DNA of 63,904 bases from JBDSKH01 sp050245915 (GCA_050245915.1 JBFWWZ010000011.1:1-63904), one strand, 5' to 3'. Shown: positions 8,061-16,322, counted from the stretch's first letter. Notes: generated from the sequence alone by a model not told the origin. A program made the numbers and translations.

Positions 8061-9137
8061 TCAGGGCACGCGCAACTCGGTCAGCGGGTCGCGCCGGGCC
8101 GCGACCACCGCGGGGATGAGTGCGGCGATCACCGCCGTCGCGACCGCGATCGTGGCAACGCCCGCCGCATAGCCGACCCCCGGGAGCGGGTCGCCGCCCA
8201 CACCGAGGAAGATCAGCGCGGCTCCGACGCCGATCAACGCGCCGATCACCGCCAGGACGGCGGTCTGCGTCAGCAGCAGCGCGACGATCAGGCCGCGGGT
8301 GGCGCCGAGCGCGCGCCGGCGTCCGAAGTCCTTTCGACGGAGCAGGACCAGCCCCGCCAGGACGGCAGCGACGAGCAGGCCCATCAGGGCGAAGATCGAC
8401 AAAGTCAGGGTGCGGCCGAACGCCCCCAGCTGCCCGTCGACGAGGCCGCGCAGTCGCGCCAGCTGCTCACTCGTCTGCACCTCGATGCCCGACGGATCGG
8501 CGACGTCGAGCATCGGCATCAGGATGTCGGACAGCGGGGCGACCAGACCCGGGCGCTCCGCCACGACCACGAGGTACGACACCGCTCCGACGTCCGACGC
8601 GTCCGCCGGGACGAACAGCAGCGGCTCCAGCAGCTCGAGGCTGGCGAACGTCGTGCCCGAGCCGGTCACGACGACACTGCTGCCGACGGCATCGACGGCG
8701 GAACCGGACCCCTCCGGCATGCCGAGCACCTCGAGCGCCGCGGGAGACGCCCACGCGGCGCCCAGCTGCCCCGCACCGCCCACGGCCGCCGGATCCGGCG
8801 ACCACAGCCGCCTCAGAGCGACCGGTGCGCCGCCCTCGACGGCCGCATTGCGCACATCGACGCCGGGGCCGAACGCGCCAACCCATTCGACGCCGGCGAG
8901 GGTCGAGATCCGCTCGACCACACTCGAGTCCAGGCCGGCCTCGGGTGCGGCCCGGACCACGATCGACCGGGTGCCCGCCGAATCGAGGGTGTCGAGCACG
9001 GCCTGCTGGGCTCCGACGGCGCGGCCCGTCGTCAGGACGACGGCGAGGCACATCCCGGCCACCACGATCACGGTGGCGACGGACGCGACCCGCTGCGCCA
9101 CGGCCGATGCGAGCGCCTCGGCGAGCAGCTCCCTCAT
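8061..9137 (-). CDS. ABC transporter permease (MacB/FtsX-like)
   Basis: A 358-residue membrane protein with the MacB/FtsX topology: one N-terminal membrane segment (about 15-37), a large extracytoplasmic domain (about 40-240), and three C-terminal segments (about 250-345) ending near RRDPLTELRVP. It starts five bases after the ATPase stop and is the last gene of a three-gene minus-strand operon (adaptor, ATPase, permease). Such exporters move peptides, macrolides or lipoproteins rather than importing solutes. The divergent small secreted protein is the obvious candidate cargo or immunity target. Confidence 0.82.
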   Translation of the reverse strand: MRELLAEALASAVAQRVASVATVIVVAGMCLAVVLTTGRAVGAQQAVLDTLDSAGTRSIVVRAAPEAGLDSSVVERISTLAGVEWVGAFGPGVDVRNAAVEGGAPVALRRLWSPDPAAVGGAGQLGAAWASPAALEVLGMPEGSGSAVDAVGSSVVVTGSGTTFASLELLEPLLFVPADASDVGAVSYLVVVAERPGLVAPLSDILMPMLDVADPSGIEVQTSEQLARLRGLVDGQLGAFGRTLTLSIFALMGLLVAAVLAGLVLLRRKDFGRRRALGATRGLIVALLLTQTAVLAVIGALIGVGAALIFLGVGGDPLPGVGYAAGVATIAVATAVIAALIPAVVAARRDPLTELRVP

Positions 9138-9142
9138 CGCGA

Positions 9143-9781
9143 TCACAACTCCACGACCCGGTGGCATTGCCCCGCGAGCGCCAGGTCGTGGGTGACCACG
9201 ATCACCACTGCGCCCGACTGCGCCTGATCGTGCAAAGCCTCCGTCACGACCGCCGCCGACGCCGCGTCCAGGTTGCCCGTCGGCTCGTCGGCGAGCAGCA
9301 CCCGCGGATCGTTCAGGAGCGCACGGCAGAGCGCGATGCGCTGAGCCTGGCCGCCGGATACCTGCCCCGGTCTCGCCTCGGCGCGCACCTCGACGTCGAA
9401 GCGGTCGAGCAGCTGCCGTGCACGTGCGACCATGGCCGATCTCGGGACGCCCCGGTACAGGCTGGTCTCCAGCACGTTGTCGACGACGCTGCGGGTCGCG
9501 TCGAGCGCCGCATCCTGGAAGACGAACCCGAACCGGTGAGCGCGCAGGCGCGCCCGCGGCGCATCGCCGAGCTCGCTGGAGTTCTCGCCATCGAGCAGCA
9601 GCCGGCCCTCGCGCGCCCGGTGCATGAGACCGAGGATGTAGAGCAGAGTCGACTTGCCGCGACCCGACGGGCCGGTGATGGCGACCACCTCTCCCCCGTG
9701 GAAGACCTCGGACCACCCCTCGAGCAGCGGTGGCTGGTCGCTGTAGCCGACGGTGAGCTCCTCGGCACGCAGCACCGTCAC
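9143..9781 (-). CDS. ABC transporter ATP-binding protein (MacB/LolD-like)
   Basis: A 212-residue cytoplasmic ATPase powering the adjacent permease. Walker A is GPSGRGKST (about residues 37-45), the signature is VSGGQAQRIALCRAL, Walker B is VLLADEPTGNLD and the H-loop is VTHDLA. The ADEPTGNLD form is typical of the MacB/LolD/FtsE branch. GTG 9781 overlaps the stop of the adaptor gene (GTGA). A second GTG two codons later is possible. Confidence 0.88.
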   Translation of the reverse strand: MTVLRAEELTVGYSDQPPLLEGWSEVFHGGEVVAITGPSGRGKSTLLYILGLMHRAREGRLLLDGENSSELGDAPRARLRAHRFGFVFQDAALDATRSVVDNVLETSLYRGVPRSAMVARARQLLDRFDVEVRAEARPGQVSGGQAQRIALCRALLNDPRVLLADEPTGNLDAASAAVVTEALHDQAQSGAVVIVVTHDLALAGQCHRVVEL

Positions 9782-10830
9782 TGCTCGGCGCCGAGCACTC
9801 GCACGGACAGGCCGGACCGGACCCCCTCGACGATGCTCATCCCCCGCGCGCTCGCGATCACGACGACGTCGTGGTCGGCGCCGGCGGCGTCGGTCACGAA
9901 TGTCGACTGGTCGGCTCGGGTCTGCACCGCGGCGGTCGGGATGCGAAGGCCGTCGACGGGCTCGACCACGATCACCTGCGAGGTGAGCAGTGTCTCGTCG
10001 ACGGGCGACAGGATGCCGCACTCGGTACCGCAGATGGTGCCGCCGTCACCCGCGGCGAGCCGGGCGATCGTCTGGCCCTCGTCGTCCACCGTGACCTCGC
10101 CGACCACCGCTGACCAGGTGACGCCGTCACCGGCCGCGATCTCGACACGCATGCCGGGGTCGAAGAGGACGGCCTGCGCAGCGGTGGCCGGGATCGTGAA
10201 CGCGGGCTCTGGTGACAGCGCGGACACCACGGTTTCGCCGCCCGCGAGCGAGCCGCCCACGACGAGCAGGTCGCGGTCGAGCACGATCCGGGTCGGCAGC
10301 GTCGGCAGATAGACGAGGTCGCCGGCCGGCACGACACCGTCGGCCGCCACCCCGGATGCGCGCTGCCATGACATGACGGCGCGTGCCGTCGACCAGCGGA
10401 ACCGTCCGTCCGCGGGGCCCGTGAAGTATCCCGAGTCGATCAGGAACTGCTGCAGCTGTGCGACATCGGCGCCCGTCGTGCCGCTCGCCAGGTCGCGGAA
10501 CGACGGAATCGCACCAGTCGCGACGATCACGGGGCGCAGGTCGACCGAGTACAGCACCGCCCCCGCCGCGACCTCGTCGCCATCGGCGACGGCGATCGAC
10601 GTCACCACGCCCGCCCGCCGGTTGACGCCGACGGGGAGCGCCTCCCAGGACGCGACCGTGTTCAGGGTGAGCGCCGACCCCACTTCGCCGGGGGCCACCG
10701 TCGCCGTGACGACATCCGCTCCCGGGTCGGCGGTCCGTTCCGGGGCGAAGACGGCGAAGCCCGCCGCCCCCAGCGCCGCCCCGCCGAGCAGCGCCGCGAC
10801 GCTCGCGACGCCGATCGTCATCGTGCGCAT
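9778..10830 (-). CDS. Membrane-fusion adaptor with peptidoglycan-binding domain
   Basis: A 350-residue exported adaptor of the HlyD/MacA type. An N-terminal signal or anchor helix (about residues 5-28) is followed by a beta-barrel/lipoyl-like segment. A peptidoglycan-binding domain of the PG_binding_1 type lies near residues 113-160 (TTGADVAQLQQFLIDSGYF and GRFRWSTARAVMSWQ). Further adaptor-barrel sequence follows, with a close Cys pair (CGTEC) near residue 270. The wall-binding domain would anchor the exporter to the Gram-positive cell wall. It heads the exporter operon and is divergent from the small secreted protein. Start ATG 10830; ATG 10821 is an alternative. Confidence 0.78.
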   Translation of the reverse strand: MRTMTIGVASVAALLGGAALGAAGFAVFAPERTADPGADVVTATVAPGEVGSALTLNTVASWEALPVGVNRRAGVVTSIAVADGDEVAAGAVLYSVDLRPVIVATGAIPSFRDLASGTTGADVAQLQQFLIDSGYFTGPADGRFRWSTARAVMSWQRASGVAADGVVPAGDLVYLPTLPTRIVLDRDLLVVGGSLAGGETVVSALSPEPAFTIPATAAQAVLFDPGMRVEIAAGDGVTWSAVVGEVTVDDEGQTIARLAAGDGGTICGTECGILSPVDETLLTSQVIVVEPVDGLRIPTAAVQTRADQSTFVTDAAGADHDVVVIASARGMSIVEGVRSGLSVRVLGAEQ

Positions 10831-10847
10831 GACACCCGTTCCCTTGC

Positions 10848-10881
10848 TTGATCTTTCCTCCGTTAACGATACTCTTAAGTA
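10848..10881 (+). promoter_or_regulatory. Promoter for the small secreted protein, overlapping a small palindrome
   Basis: TTGATC at 10848-10853, a 16-base spacer and TACTCT at 10870-10875 form a good sigma70-type promoter reading plus. The -10 lies within TACT-CTTA-AGTA (10870-10881), an inverted repeat that could be an operator. Unlike most genes here, the transcript would have a leader of about 45 bases, ending in GGAG seven bases before ATG 10929. I see no equally good promoter for the divergent exporter operon in the same 98-base gap. Confidence 0.5.
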
Positions 10882-10928
10882 GCATTGCCAGCCTGAGAAT
10901 CGCCCCCCGACAGAGACGGAGTCTCACC

Positions 10929-11282
10929 ATGCCGATCACACGCACCCGGGCGCGCACGCCGCTGCTCGCCACTCTCGGAATCACCGCTGTCGCCCTGCTG
11001 GTGTCCGTCGGCGGCGTCGCCTACGCCGCCCAGACGGGCGGGTCGCGCTCGTGCACGGGCATCCGCGGCATCTACATCACGAGCAGCGTCAGTGCGAGTG
11101 CCGGGCTGAACGGTCACATCTACCAGGGCACCGGCCAGAGCGGCGGCGGGTACGTCTGGGCGACGAGCACCTACGGCACCGGCTCCCGAACGACCTACTC
11201 GAGCATGAAGTCGGGCACGTGGACGGTGTGGACCACCGCCGGGTCGATCAACTCCGCCGGATCGGGCTGCTACTACCTGTGA
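10929..11282 (+). CDS. Small secreted protein with a likely disulfide (bacteriocin-like, unproven)
   Basis: A 117-residue protein with a classic Sec signal peptide: positively charged N-terminus, hydrophobic core at about residues 12-32, and cleavage predicted after AYA at residue 33. The mature part of about 84 residues is rich in Gly, Ser, Thr and Tyr, poor in charge, and has only two cysteines, at positions 42 and 114, near its ends. They could close one large loop. The composition resembles secreted beta-rich bacteriocins of the lactococcin-972 type, and an exporter operon lies divergent, but I see no decisive family motif. Its stop overlaps the next gene (GTGA). Confidence 0.6.
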   Translation: MPITRTRARTPLLATLGITAVALLVSVGGVAYAAQTGGSRSCTGIRGIYITSSVSASAGLNGHIYQGTGQSGGGYVWATSTYGTGSRTTYSSMKSGTWTVWTTAGSINSAGSGCYYL

Positions 11283-11794
11283 GGCGGGGCGCGCCGGTCC
11301 TCACGCTGATCGCGACAGGCGTGCTGCTGGCGGGGTGCGCGGCCTCGGAACCGGGACCGGGGCCGTCGCATCCCCTCGCCGAGTACGCGGAACGGGTGGC
11401 CGCCTGCCTCCAGGACCGCGGCTGGGATGCGGTGGCCACATTCGACAACATGGTGACGAGCGGCGACCAGAAGACCGGGATCCCGCCCGAGCAGCTCTCC
11501 GCCTACCAGGCGGCCGAGCAGGAGTGCGTCGACGAACTGGGGTACGGCGAGCCGCGTACGCCGACGACCGAGCAATTGCGCGAGATGTATCAGCTCGACA
11601 TCGCCGAGCGCGAATGCATGATCGACCTGGGGTTCGATGTCGCCGAGCTGCCGTCCGAGCAGGTCTACATCGAGACGTTCGGCTCCGCGGACGGGTGGGA
11701 CATCGGGCAGCAGGTCCCGGTCTTCACGACGCAGAGCGAATACGAGAGGGTGTGGACCGCGTGCCCGCCACCCCAGTGGTTCCCGGTGTGGTGA
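11279..11794 (+). CDS. Lipoprotein of unknown function, co-translated with the small secreted protein
   Basis: A 171-residue predicted lipoprotein. GTG 11279 overlaps the preceding stop as GTGA. The signal peptide ends in LLAGC with the lipidated Cys at 20. The rest is acidic and contains CLQDRGWD, ECVDELGYG and ECMIDLGF, a spaced-cysteine pattern seen in many small actinobacterial lipoproteins. Coupling to the secreted protein suggests a partner role, for example immunity or surface delivery; this is inference. It ends 18 bases before the convergent rbfA stop. Confidence 0.65.
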   Translation: MRRGAPVLTLIATGVLLAGCAASEPGPGPSHPLAEYAERVAACLQDRGWDAVATFDNMVTSGDQKTGIPPEQLSAYQAAEQECVDELGYGEPRTPTTEQLREMYQLDIAERECMIDLGFDVAELPSEQVYIETFGSADGWDIGQQVPVFTTQSEYERVWTACPPPQWFPVW

Positions 11795-11812
11795 GCGGTG
11801 CGACGGGGCGAC

Positions 11813-12259
11813 TCAGTCGTCCTCGTCATCCTCGATCTCGCGCGGCTTGACGTACGGGTCGGCGTCGCCCGCATACTGGGCGGATGCCGCAGAGGCGTGC
11901 GCTTCCGCGTCGCGCTGAGCGGCCTCCCGCAGGAGCGAATCGATCGCGGCCGCGTTCTCGGGGATCGCGTCGGCGATGAACTCCAGCGTCGGCGTCAGCC
12001 GCGCCGTGATGTTCTTGCCGACCTCCGTCCGGAACATGCCGGTCGCCGCCTTGAGGGCCGCCGCGGAGTCGGCGCGCTCCTCGTCGGTGCCGTACACCGT
12101 GTAGAAGATGCTGGCGTGCTGCAGGTCGCCCGTCATCCGCACGTCGGTGATGGTGACGAAGCCCAGGCGGGGATCGCGCAGCCCGCGCTCGATCCGCTTC
12201 GCGACGATCTCGCGAATGCGGTCGGCCATCTTGGCCGCGCGATCTCCCTGGCCTGGCAT
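11813..12259 (-). CDS. rbfA: 30S ribosome-binding factor A
   Basis: A 148-residue 30S maturation factor, a single KH-like domain that binds the 16S rRNA region near the 5' helix. Typical features are AAKMADRIREIVAKRIERGLRDPRLGFVTITDVRMTGD in the first half (cited in overlapping parts) and the LTPTLEFIAD strand. The C-terminal tail (about residues 120-148) is acidic and probably disordered. It follows infB by 21 bases and ends the nusA-ylxR-infB-rbfA run. truB and ribF, which often follow, are absent. Confidence 0.95.
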   Translation of the reverse strand: MPGQGDRAAKMADRIREIVAKRIERGLRDPRLGFVTITDVRMTGDLQHASIFYTVYGTDEERADSAAALKAATGMFRTEVGKNITARLTPTLEFIADAIPENAAAIDSLLREAAQRDAEAHASAASAQYAGDADPYVKPREIEDDEDD

Positions 12260-12280
12260 GCTTCGTCTGCGGTCCCCGCC

Positions 12281-14953
12281 TTAGGCGCGGACCTTCTCCT
12301 TCATCTCGATGGTCTCGATCTCGTCGCCCACCTGGATGTCGTTGAACTTGCCGAGACCGATACCGGCCTCGAAGTCCGTGCGCACCTCGGTGACGTCGTC
12401 CTTGAAGCGACGGAGCGAGTCGATCTGCAGGTTGTCGCCCACCACGACGCCGTCACGGATGACGCGCGCCTTCGCGTTGCGGGTGATCGTTCCGCTGCGG
12501 ACGATGACACCGGCGATGTTGCCGGCCTTCGACGAGCGGAAGATCTCGCGGATCTCGGCGACACCCGACTGCACCTCTTCGAACTCCGGCTTGAGCATGC
12601 CCTTGAGGGACTGCTCGATGTCCTCGAGTGCCGCGTAGATGACCGAGTAGAAACGCACGTCGATGCCTTCGCGAGCGGCCCGCTCGCGCGCCTTCACATC
12701 CGGGCGCACGTTGAAGCCGATGACGATCGCGTTGTCGATGGTCGCCAGGTCGATGTCCGACTCGGTGACCGCACCCACACCGCGATGCAGGATGCGCAGC
12801 TGGACGCTGTCGTCGACCTCGATCTTGAGCAGCGCCTCCTCCAGTGCCTCGACGGCACCGGAGACGTCACCCTTGATGATGAGGTTGAGCGAGTCGACCT
12901 TGCCTTCGGCGAGCGAGCGGGTGAAGTCCTCGAGCGAGATGCGCTTGCGGGCCTTGGCCAGCTGGGCGTTGCGCTCGACGGCTTCGCGCTTCTCGGCGAT
13001 CTGTCGGGCCGTGCGGTCCTCTTCGGTCACCAGGAAGGTGTCGCCGGCGCGGGGCACGGTCGACAGACCCTGCACCTGCACCGGACGCGACGGCCACGCC
13101 TCATCCACCGGCTCGCCGTTCTCGTCGACCATGGCACGGACGCGTCCGTACGCCATGCCCGCGACGATCGCGTCGCCGACGCGCAGCGTTCCCGACTGGA
13201 TGAGCACCGTGGCAACGGCACCGCGACCCTTGTCGAGCTTCGCCTCGATGGCGACACCGCGGGCATCCTTGTTCGGGTTCGCCCGCAGGTCCAGCCCGGC
13301 GTCCGCGGTCAGCAGCACGGCATCCAGAAGCTCGGTGATGCCCTTGTTCTGCAGGGCGCTCACGTCCACGAACAGGGTGTCGCCGCCGAACTCCTCGGCC
13401 ACGAGGCCGAACTCGGTCAGCTGCTGGCGCACCTTCGCGGGGTTCGCACCCTCTTTGTCGACCTTGTTCACCGCGACCACGATCGGCACCTCGGCCGCCT
13501 GCATGTGGTTCAAGGCCTCCACGGTCTGCGGCATGATGCCGTCGTCCGCCGCGACCACGAGGATCGCGATGTCCGAGACCTTCGCACCACGGGCACGCAT
13601 GGCGGTGAACGCCTCGTGACCGGGGGTGTCGATGAAGGTGATGGCGCGTTCGATGCCGTCGTGCTCGGTCCACACCTGGTAGGCACCGATGTGCTGGGTG
13701 ATGCCGCCGGCCTCACCCGCCACCACGTTGGTCTGACGGATCGCGTCGAGGAGCTTCGTCTTACCGTGGTCGACGTGACCGACGACGGTCACCACCGGCG
13801 GGCGGATCTCCAGGTCGTCGTCATCCTCGTCCTCGAGCTCCTGCTCCAGGTCGATGTCGAAGCCTTCGAGCAGCTCTTTGTCTTCGTCCTCGGGGCTGAC
13901 GATCTGGATCTTGTAGCCCAGTTCTTCACCGAGGATCGAGAAGGTCGCGTCGTCGAGGGACTCGGTCGCCGTCGCCATCTCGCCGAGGGCGAAGAGGGCG
14001 GTGACGAGAGCACCGGGCTGCACCGTGAAGCCGGTCAGTGTCTCGAGCTTGTCGGCAAGGTCGGAGATCGACGCACCGCGCCGCATCCGGATGACCGTGC
14101 TGCCGTCACCGCGCGGGATCGCGACGCCGCCGAGCGACGGCGCATCCCGCATCTCGAACTCGGCGCGCTTCGTCCGCTTCGACTTGCGGGCGCGGCTCTT
14201 GCCGCCACCGCGACCGAACGCACCGGCGGTTCCGCCGCCGGGTCCGCGGCCACGGCCACCGCCGCCGCCGGGACGGCCGGCGAAACCGCCGCCGGCACCG
14301 GGAGCGCCGGGGCGCTGGAAGCCGCCGCCCGCGCCGCCGGGGCGACCGGGGCCGCCGGGACGCTGCTGGAACGGGGCCCCGGGGCGTCCGGGACCGCCGG
14401 GACGCGGCGCGCCCGGACGCGGGGCGCCGGGACGGGGTGCCGCGGGACGCGGGATCGCGCCGCCGCCGGGACGGGGCATGCCCTGGCTGCCCGCGAACGG
14501 GTTGTTGCCGGGGCGGGGTGCGCCGGGGCGCGCCATGCCCTGCGTGCTGGCGAACGGGTTGTTGCCGGGGCGCGGGCCGCCGGCCGCGGGGCGCGCGGCA
14601 TCCTCGGCCGCGGGGGCGGCAGCAGCCGCCGGTGCCGCGGGAGCTGCAGGCGCGGCGGGCGACTGGGCCTCGGGGGCCTGCGCCTCGGGCGCTGCGGCCT
14701 CGGGTGCCGACGCCGGCGCGGGCGCGGGAGCCGGTTTCGCGGCCGCCGGCTTGGCGGCCGGCTTGGCCGGGGCCTTCGCGGGGGCCGCGTGTCCTTCGGC
14801 CTCGAGCGCGGCCTTCAGCCGCCGGGCGACCGGCGGGGCGATGCTCGAGGATGCGCTCTTGACGAACTCGCCCATGTCTTTGAGCTTGTCGAGTGCGATC
14901 TTGCTGTCGATGCCGAGCTCGGCCGCGACTTCGTGTACGCGTGGGTTGGCCAC
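12281..14953 (-). CDS. infB: Translation initiation factor IF-2
   Basis: An 890-residue GTPase that brings initiator tRNA to the 30S subunit. The N-terminal IF2 domain (residues 1-50) is followed by an Ala/Pro-rich segment and a Gly/Pro/Arg-rich low-complexity region up to about residue 270. That region contains two tandem copies of RPGNNPFA-xx-QGM-x-RPG (about 127-162). The G domain begins near residue 390: GHVDHGKT, then GITQHIG, DTPGHE and NKVD. Domains II-IV end in EIETIEMKEK. The start is GTG 14953, four bases after AGGAG, and that ribosome-binding site is in the 3' arm of a perfect hairpin. Confidence 0.97.
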   Translation of the reverse strand: MANPRVHEVAAELGIDSKIALDKLKDMGEFVKSASSSIAPPVARRLKAALEAEGHAAPAKAPAKPAAKPAAAKPAPAPAPASAPEAAAPEAQAPEAQSPAAPAAPAAPAAAAAPAAEDAARPAAGGPRPGNNPFASTQGMARPGAPRPGNNPFAGSQGMPRPGGGAIPRPAAPRPGAPRPGAPRPGGPGRPGAPFQQRPGGPGRPGGAGGGFQRPGAPGAGGGFAGRPGGGGGRGRGPGGGTAGAFGRGGGKSRARKSKRTKRAEFEMRDAPSLGGVAIPRGDGSTVIRMRRGASISDLADKLETLTGFTVQPGALVTALFALGEMATATESLDDATFSILGEELGYKIQIVSPEDEDKELLEGFDIDLEQELEDEDDDDLEIRPPVVTVVGHVDHGKTKLLDAIRQTNVVAGEAGGITQHIGAYQVWTEHDGIERAITFIDTPGHEAFTAMRARGAKVSDIAILVVAADDGIMPQTVEALNHMQAAEVPIVVAVNKVDKEGANPAKVRQQLTEFGLVAEEFGGDTLFVDVSALQNKGITELLDAVLLTADAGLDLRANPNKDARGVAIEAKLDKGRGAVATVLIQSGTLRVGDAIVAGMAYGRVRAMVDENGEPVDEAWPSRPVQVQGLSTVPRAGDTFLVTEEDRTARQIAEKREAVERNAQLAKARKRISLEDFTRSLAEGKVDSLNLIIKGDVSGAVEALEEALLKIEVDDSVQLRILHRGVGAVTESDIDLATIDNAIVIGFNVRPDVKARERAAREGIDVRFYSVIYAALEDIEQSLKGMLKPEFEEVQSGVAEIREIFRSSKAGNIAGVIVRSGTITRNAKARVIRDGVVVGDNLQIDSLRRFKDDVTEVRTDFEAGIGLGKFNDIQVGDEIETIEMKEKVRA

Positions 14954-14957
14954 ATTT

Positions 14958-14986
14958 CTCCTGTCAGGGTCCGTTCCTGACAGGAG
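14958..14986 (-). promoter_or_regulatory. Perfect hairpin sequestering the infB ribosome-binding site
   Basis: CTCCTGTCAGG (14958-14968) and CCTGACAGGAG (14976-14986) form an 11-base-pair perfect inverted repeat with a 7-base loop. In the minus-strand mRNA the 3' arm ends in AGGAG, four bases before the infB GTG, and the 5' arm supplies a matching anti-Shine-Dalgarno CTCCT. Translation of infB should therefore depend on opening the hairpin. No U-run follows, so a terminator is unlikely. The element lies in the 73-base ylxR-infB gap. Confidence 0.7.
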
Positions 14987-15026
14987 CGGACGTCAAAGGG
15001 TGAGGGAACTCATTTCGAGTCGCTCA

Positions 15027-15296
15027 TCAGTTGTCCATGGTCGTTTCAGCCCATTCGGTGAGGGGTGAGGTGATGTCTTCAATCGATACAGCCACGGTCG
15101 TGCGGAGCGCCCGCCCGAAGGCCTTGCGCTTCACCGCGTTCTCGATGCACCCCATGTCGGGATGCACCCACGCGCCCCTGCCCGGAAGCCGAGCCGCGGT
15201 ATCCACCACGACCCGTCCGTCGCGCGCCACGACTCGCACGAGTGAGAGGCGGGGAGCACGCTGCCGGCAACCCAGGCAGGTTCTGACGGGATCCAG
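15027..15296 (-). CDS. ylxR: YlxR family RNA-binding protein, CTG start
   Basis: An 89-residue YlxR (DUF448) protein, a small nucleic-acid-binding fold encoded between nusA and infB in most Gram-positive bacteria. The family signature PVRTCLGC with CxxC lies at residues 3-10 and GRGAWVHPDMGCIE near residues 43-56. No ATG, GTG or TTG lies in frame early enough to include the CxxC motif. The first GTG, at 15239, would remove it. The CTG at 15296-15294 gives L-D-P-V-R-T-C and is preceded by GGAGG (15307-15303) at a spacing of six bases. The GGAGG lies within the last nusA codons, and only one base separates the nusA stop from the CTG. Confidence 0.85.
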   Translation of the reverse strand: MDPVRTCLGCRQRAPRLSLVRVVARDGRVVVDTAARLPGRGAWVHPDMGCIENAVKRKAFGRALRTTVAVSIEDITSPLTEWAETTMDN

Positions 15297-15297
15297 T

Positions 15298-16278
15298 CTA
15301 GTCCTCCATGACGGAATCCGGCTGAATGTCGATCCGGGCCCCCGTCAGTTTCGCCGCGAGACGCGCATTCTGCCCCTCTTTGCCGATGGCGAGACTGAGC
15401 TGGTAGTCGGGAACCAGAGCCCGGACCGCCTTGGTCGCCTCGTCGACGACGAAGGCACTTGATACCTTGGCCGGGCTGAGTGCGTTCGCCACGTAGGTCG
15501 CGAGGTCGTCCGCGTAGTCGACGATGTCGATCTTCTCGTTGTTGAGTTCGGCGGTCACCGAGCGCACGCGCTGGCCGAGTTCGCCGATGCAGGCGCCTTT
15601 CGCGTTGATGCCCGGCTGTGTGGCGCGCACCGCCATCTTGGTGCGATGACCGGCCTCCCGTGCCAGGCTCGCGATCTCGACCACCCCCGACGCGATCTCG
15701 GGCACCTCGAGCGCGAACAGCTTGCGCACCAGTCCCGGATGCGTGCGGCTCACCGTGATCGACGGGCCTTTGAGACCCTTGCTCACACTGGTCACGTAGA
15801 CGCGGATGCGGCTGCCGTGCGTGTACTCCTCGCCCGGCACCTGCTCTTCGGGCGGCAGGATGGCCTCGACGCTGCCGAGGTCGATGTGCACCATCCGGGG
15901 GTTCGGTCCCTGCTGGATGATGCCGGCGACGATGTCGCCCTCACGCCCGCGGAACTCGCCGAGCACCTTGTCGTCGCCGATGTCGCGCAGGCGCTGGTTG
16001 ATCACCTGCTTCGCCGCGAACGCCGAGATGCGGCCGAAGTCGTCGGGACTGTCGACGGTCTCGCCGATCTTGTTGCCCTCGTCGTCCAGTTCGGGGACGT
16101 AGACGGTGACATGACCGGTCTTGCGGTCGAGTTCGACGCGCGCGCCCTCATCGGGGCCCTTGTCGGTGTGTTTCAGATACGCCGTGAGGATGGCCTGCTC
16201 GATGATGCCGACGAGTTCGTCGAACGGGATCTCGCGCTCGCGCTCCATGAGGCGAAGCATCGTGAGGTCGATGTCCAC
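15298..16278 (-). CDS. nusA: Transcription termination/antitermination factor NusA
   Basis: A 326-residue RNA polymerase-associated factor affecting pausing, termination and antitermination. It has the N-terminal RNAP-binding domain, an S1 domain (about residues 110-180), and two KH domains (VRATQPGINAKGACIGELGQRVR and the later IGKEGQNARLAAKLTG, each quoted in part). It lacks the C-terminal acidic repeats of E. coli NusA, as usual in actinobacteria. GTG 16278 follows GGAGG by six bases, so this gene has a normal leader. The upstream neighbour is a DUF559 gene, not the customary rimP. Confidence 0.96.
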   Translation of the reverse strand: MDIDLTMLRLMEREREIPFDELVGIIEQAILTAYLKHTDKGPDEGARVELDRKTGHVTVYVPELDDEGNKIGETVDSPDDFGRISAFAAKQVINQRLRDIGDDKVLGEFRGREGDIVAGIIQQGPNPRMVHIDLGSVEAILPPEEQVPGEEYTHGSRIRVYVTSVSKGLKGPSITVSRTHPGLVRKLFALEVPEIASGVVEIASLAREAGHRTKMAVRATQPGINAKGACIGELGQRVRSVTAELNNEKIDIVDYADDLATYVANALSPAKVSSAFVVDEATKAVRALVPDYQLSLAIGKEGQNARLAAKLTGARIDIQPDSVMED

Positions 16279-16322
16279 GTCCAGCCTCCGCTATTCAGAT
16301 AGGTGCGGTGACCAGCGTACCC

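Noticed and set aside
10929..11282. Firm call as a lactococcin-972 family bacteriocin
   Set aside because: The size, signal peptide and nearby exporter fit, but I see no diagnostic motif and the two-cysteine pattern is not typical, so only a bacteriocin-like suggestion is kept.
11798..14980. Long plus-strand open frame opposite infB
   Set aside because: The minus frame is unmistakably IF-2 with all GTPase motifs; the plus frame is only its mirror.
14958..14986. Intrinsic terminator between ylxR and infB
   Set aside because: The stem is perfect but not followed by a U-run, and its 3' arm contains the infB ribosome-binding site, which fits translational control better.
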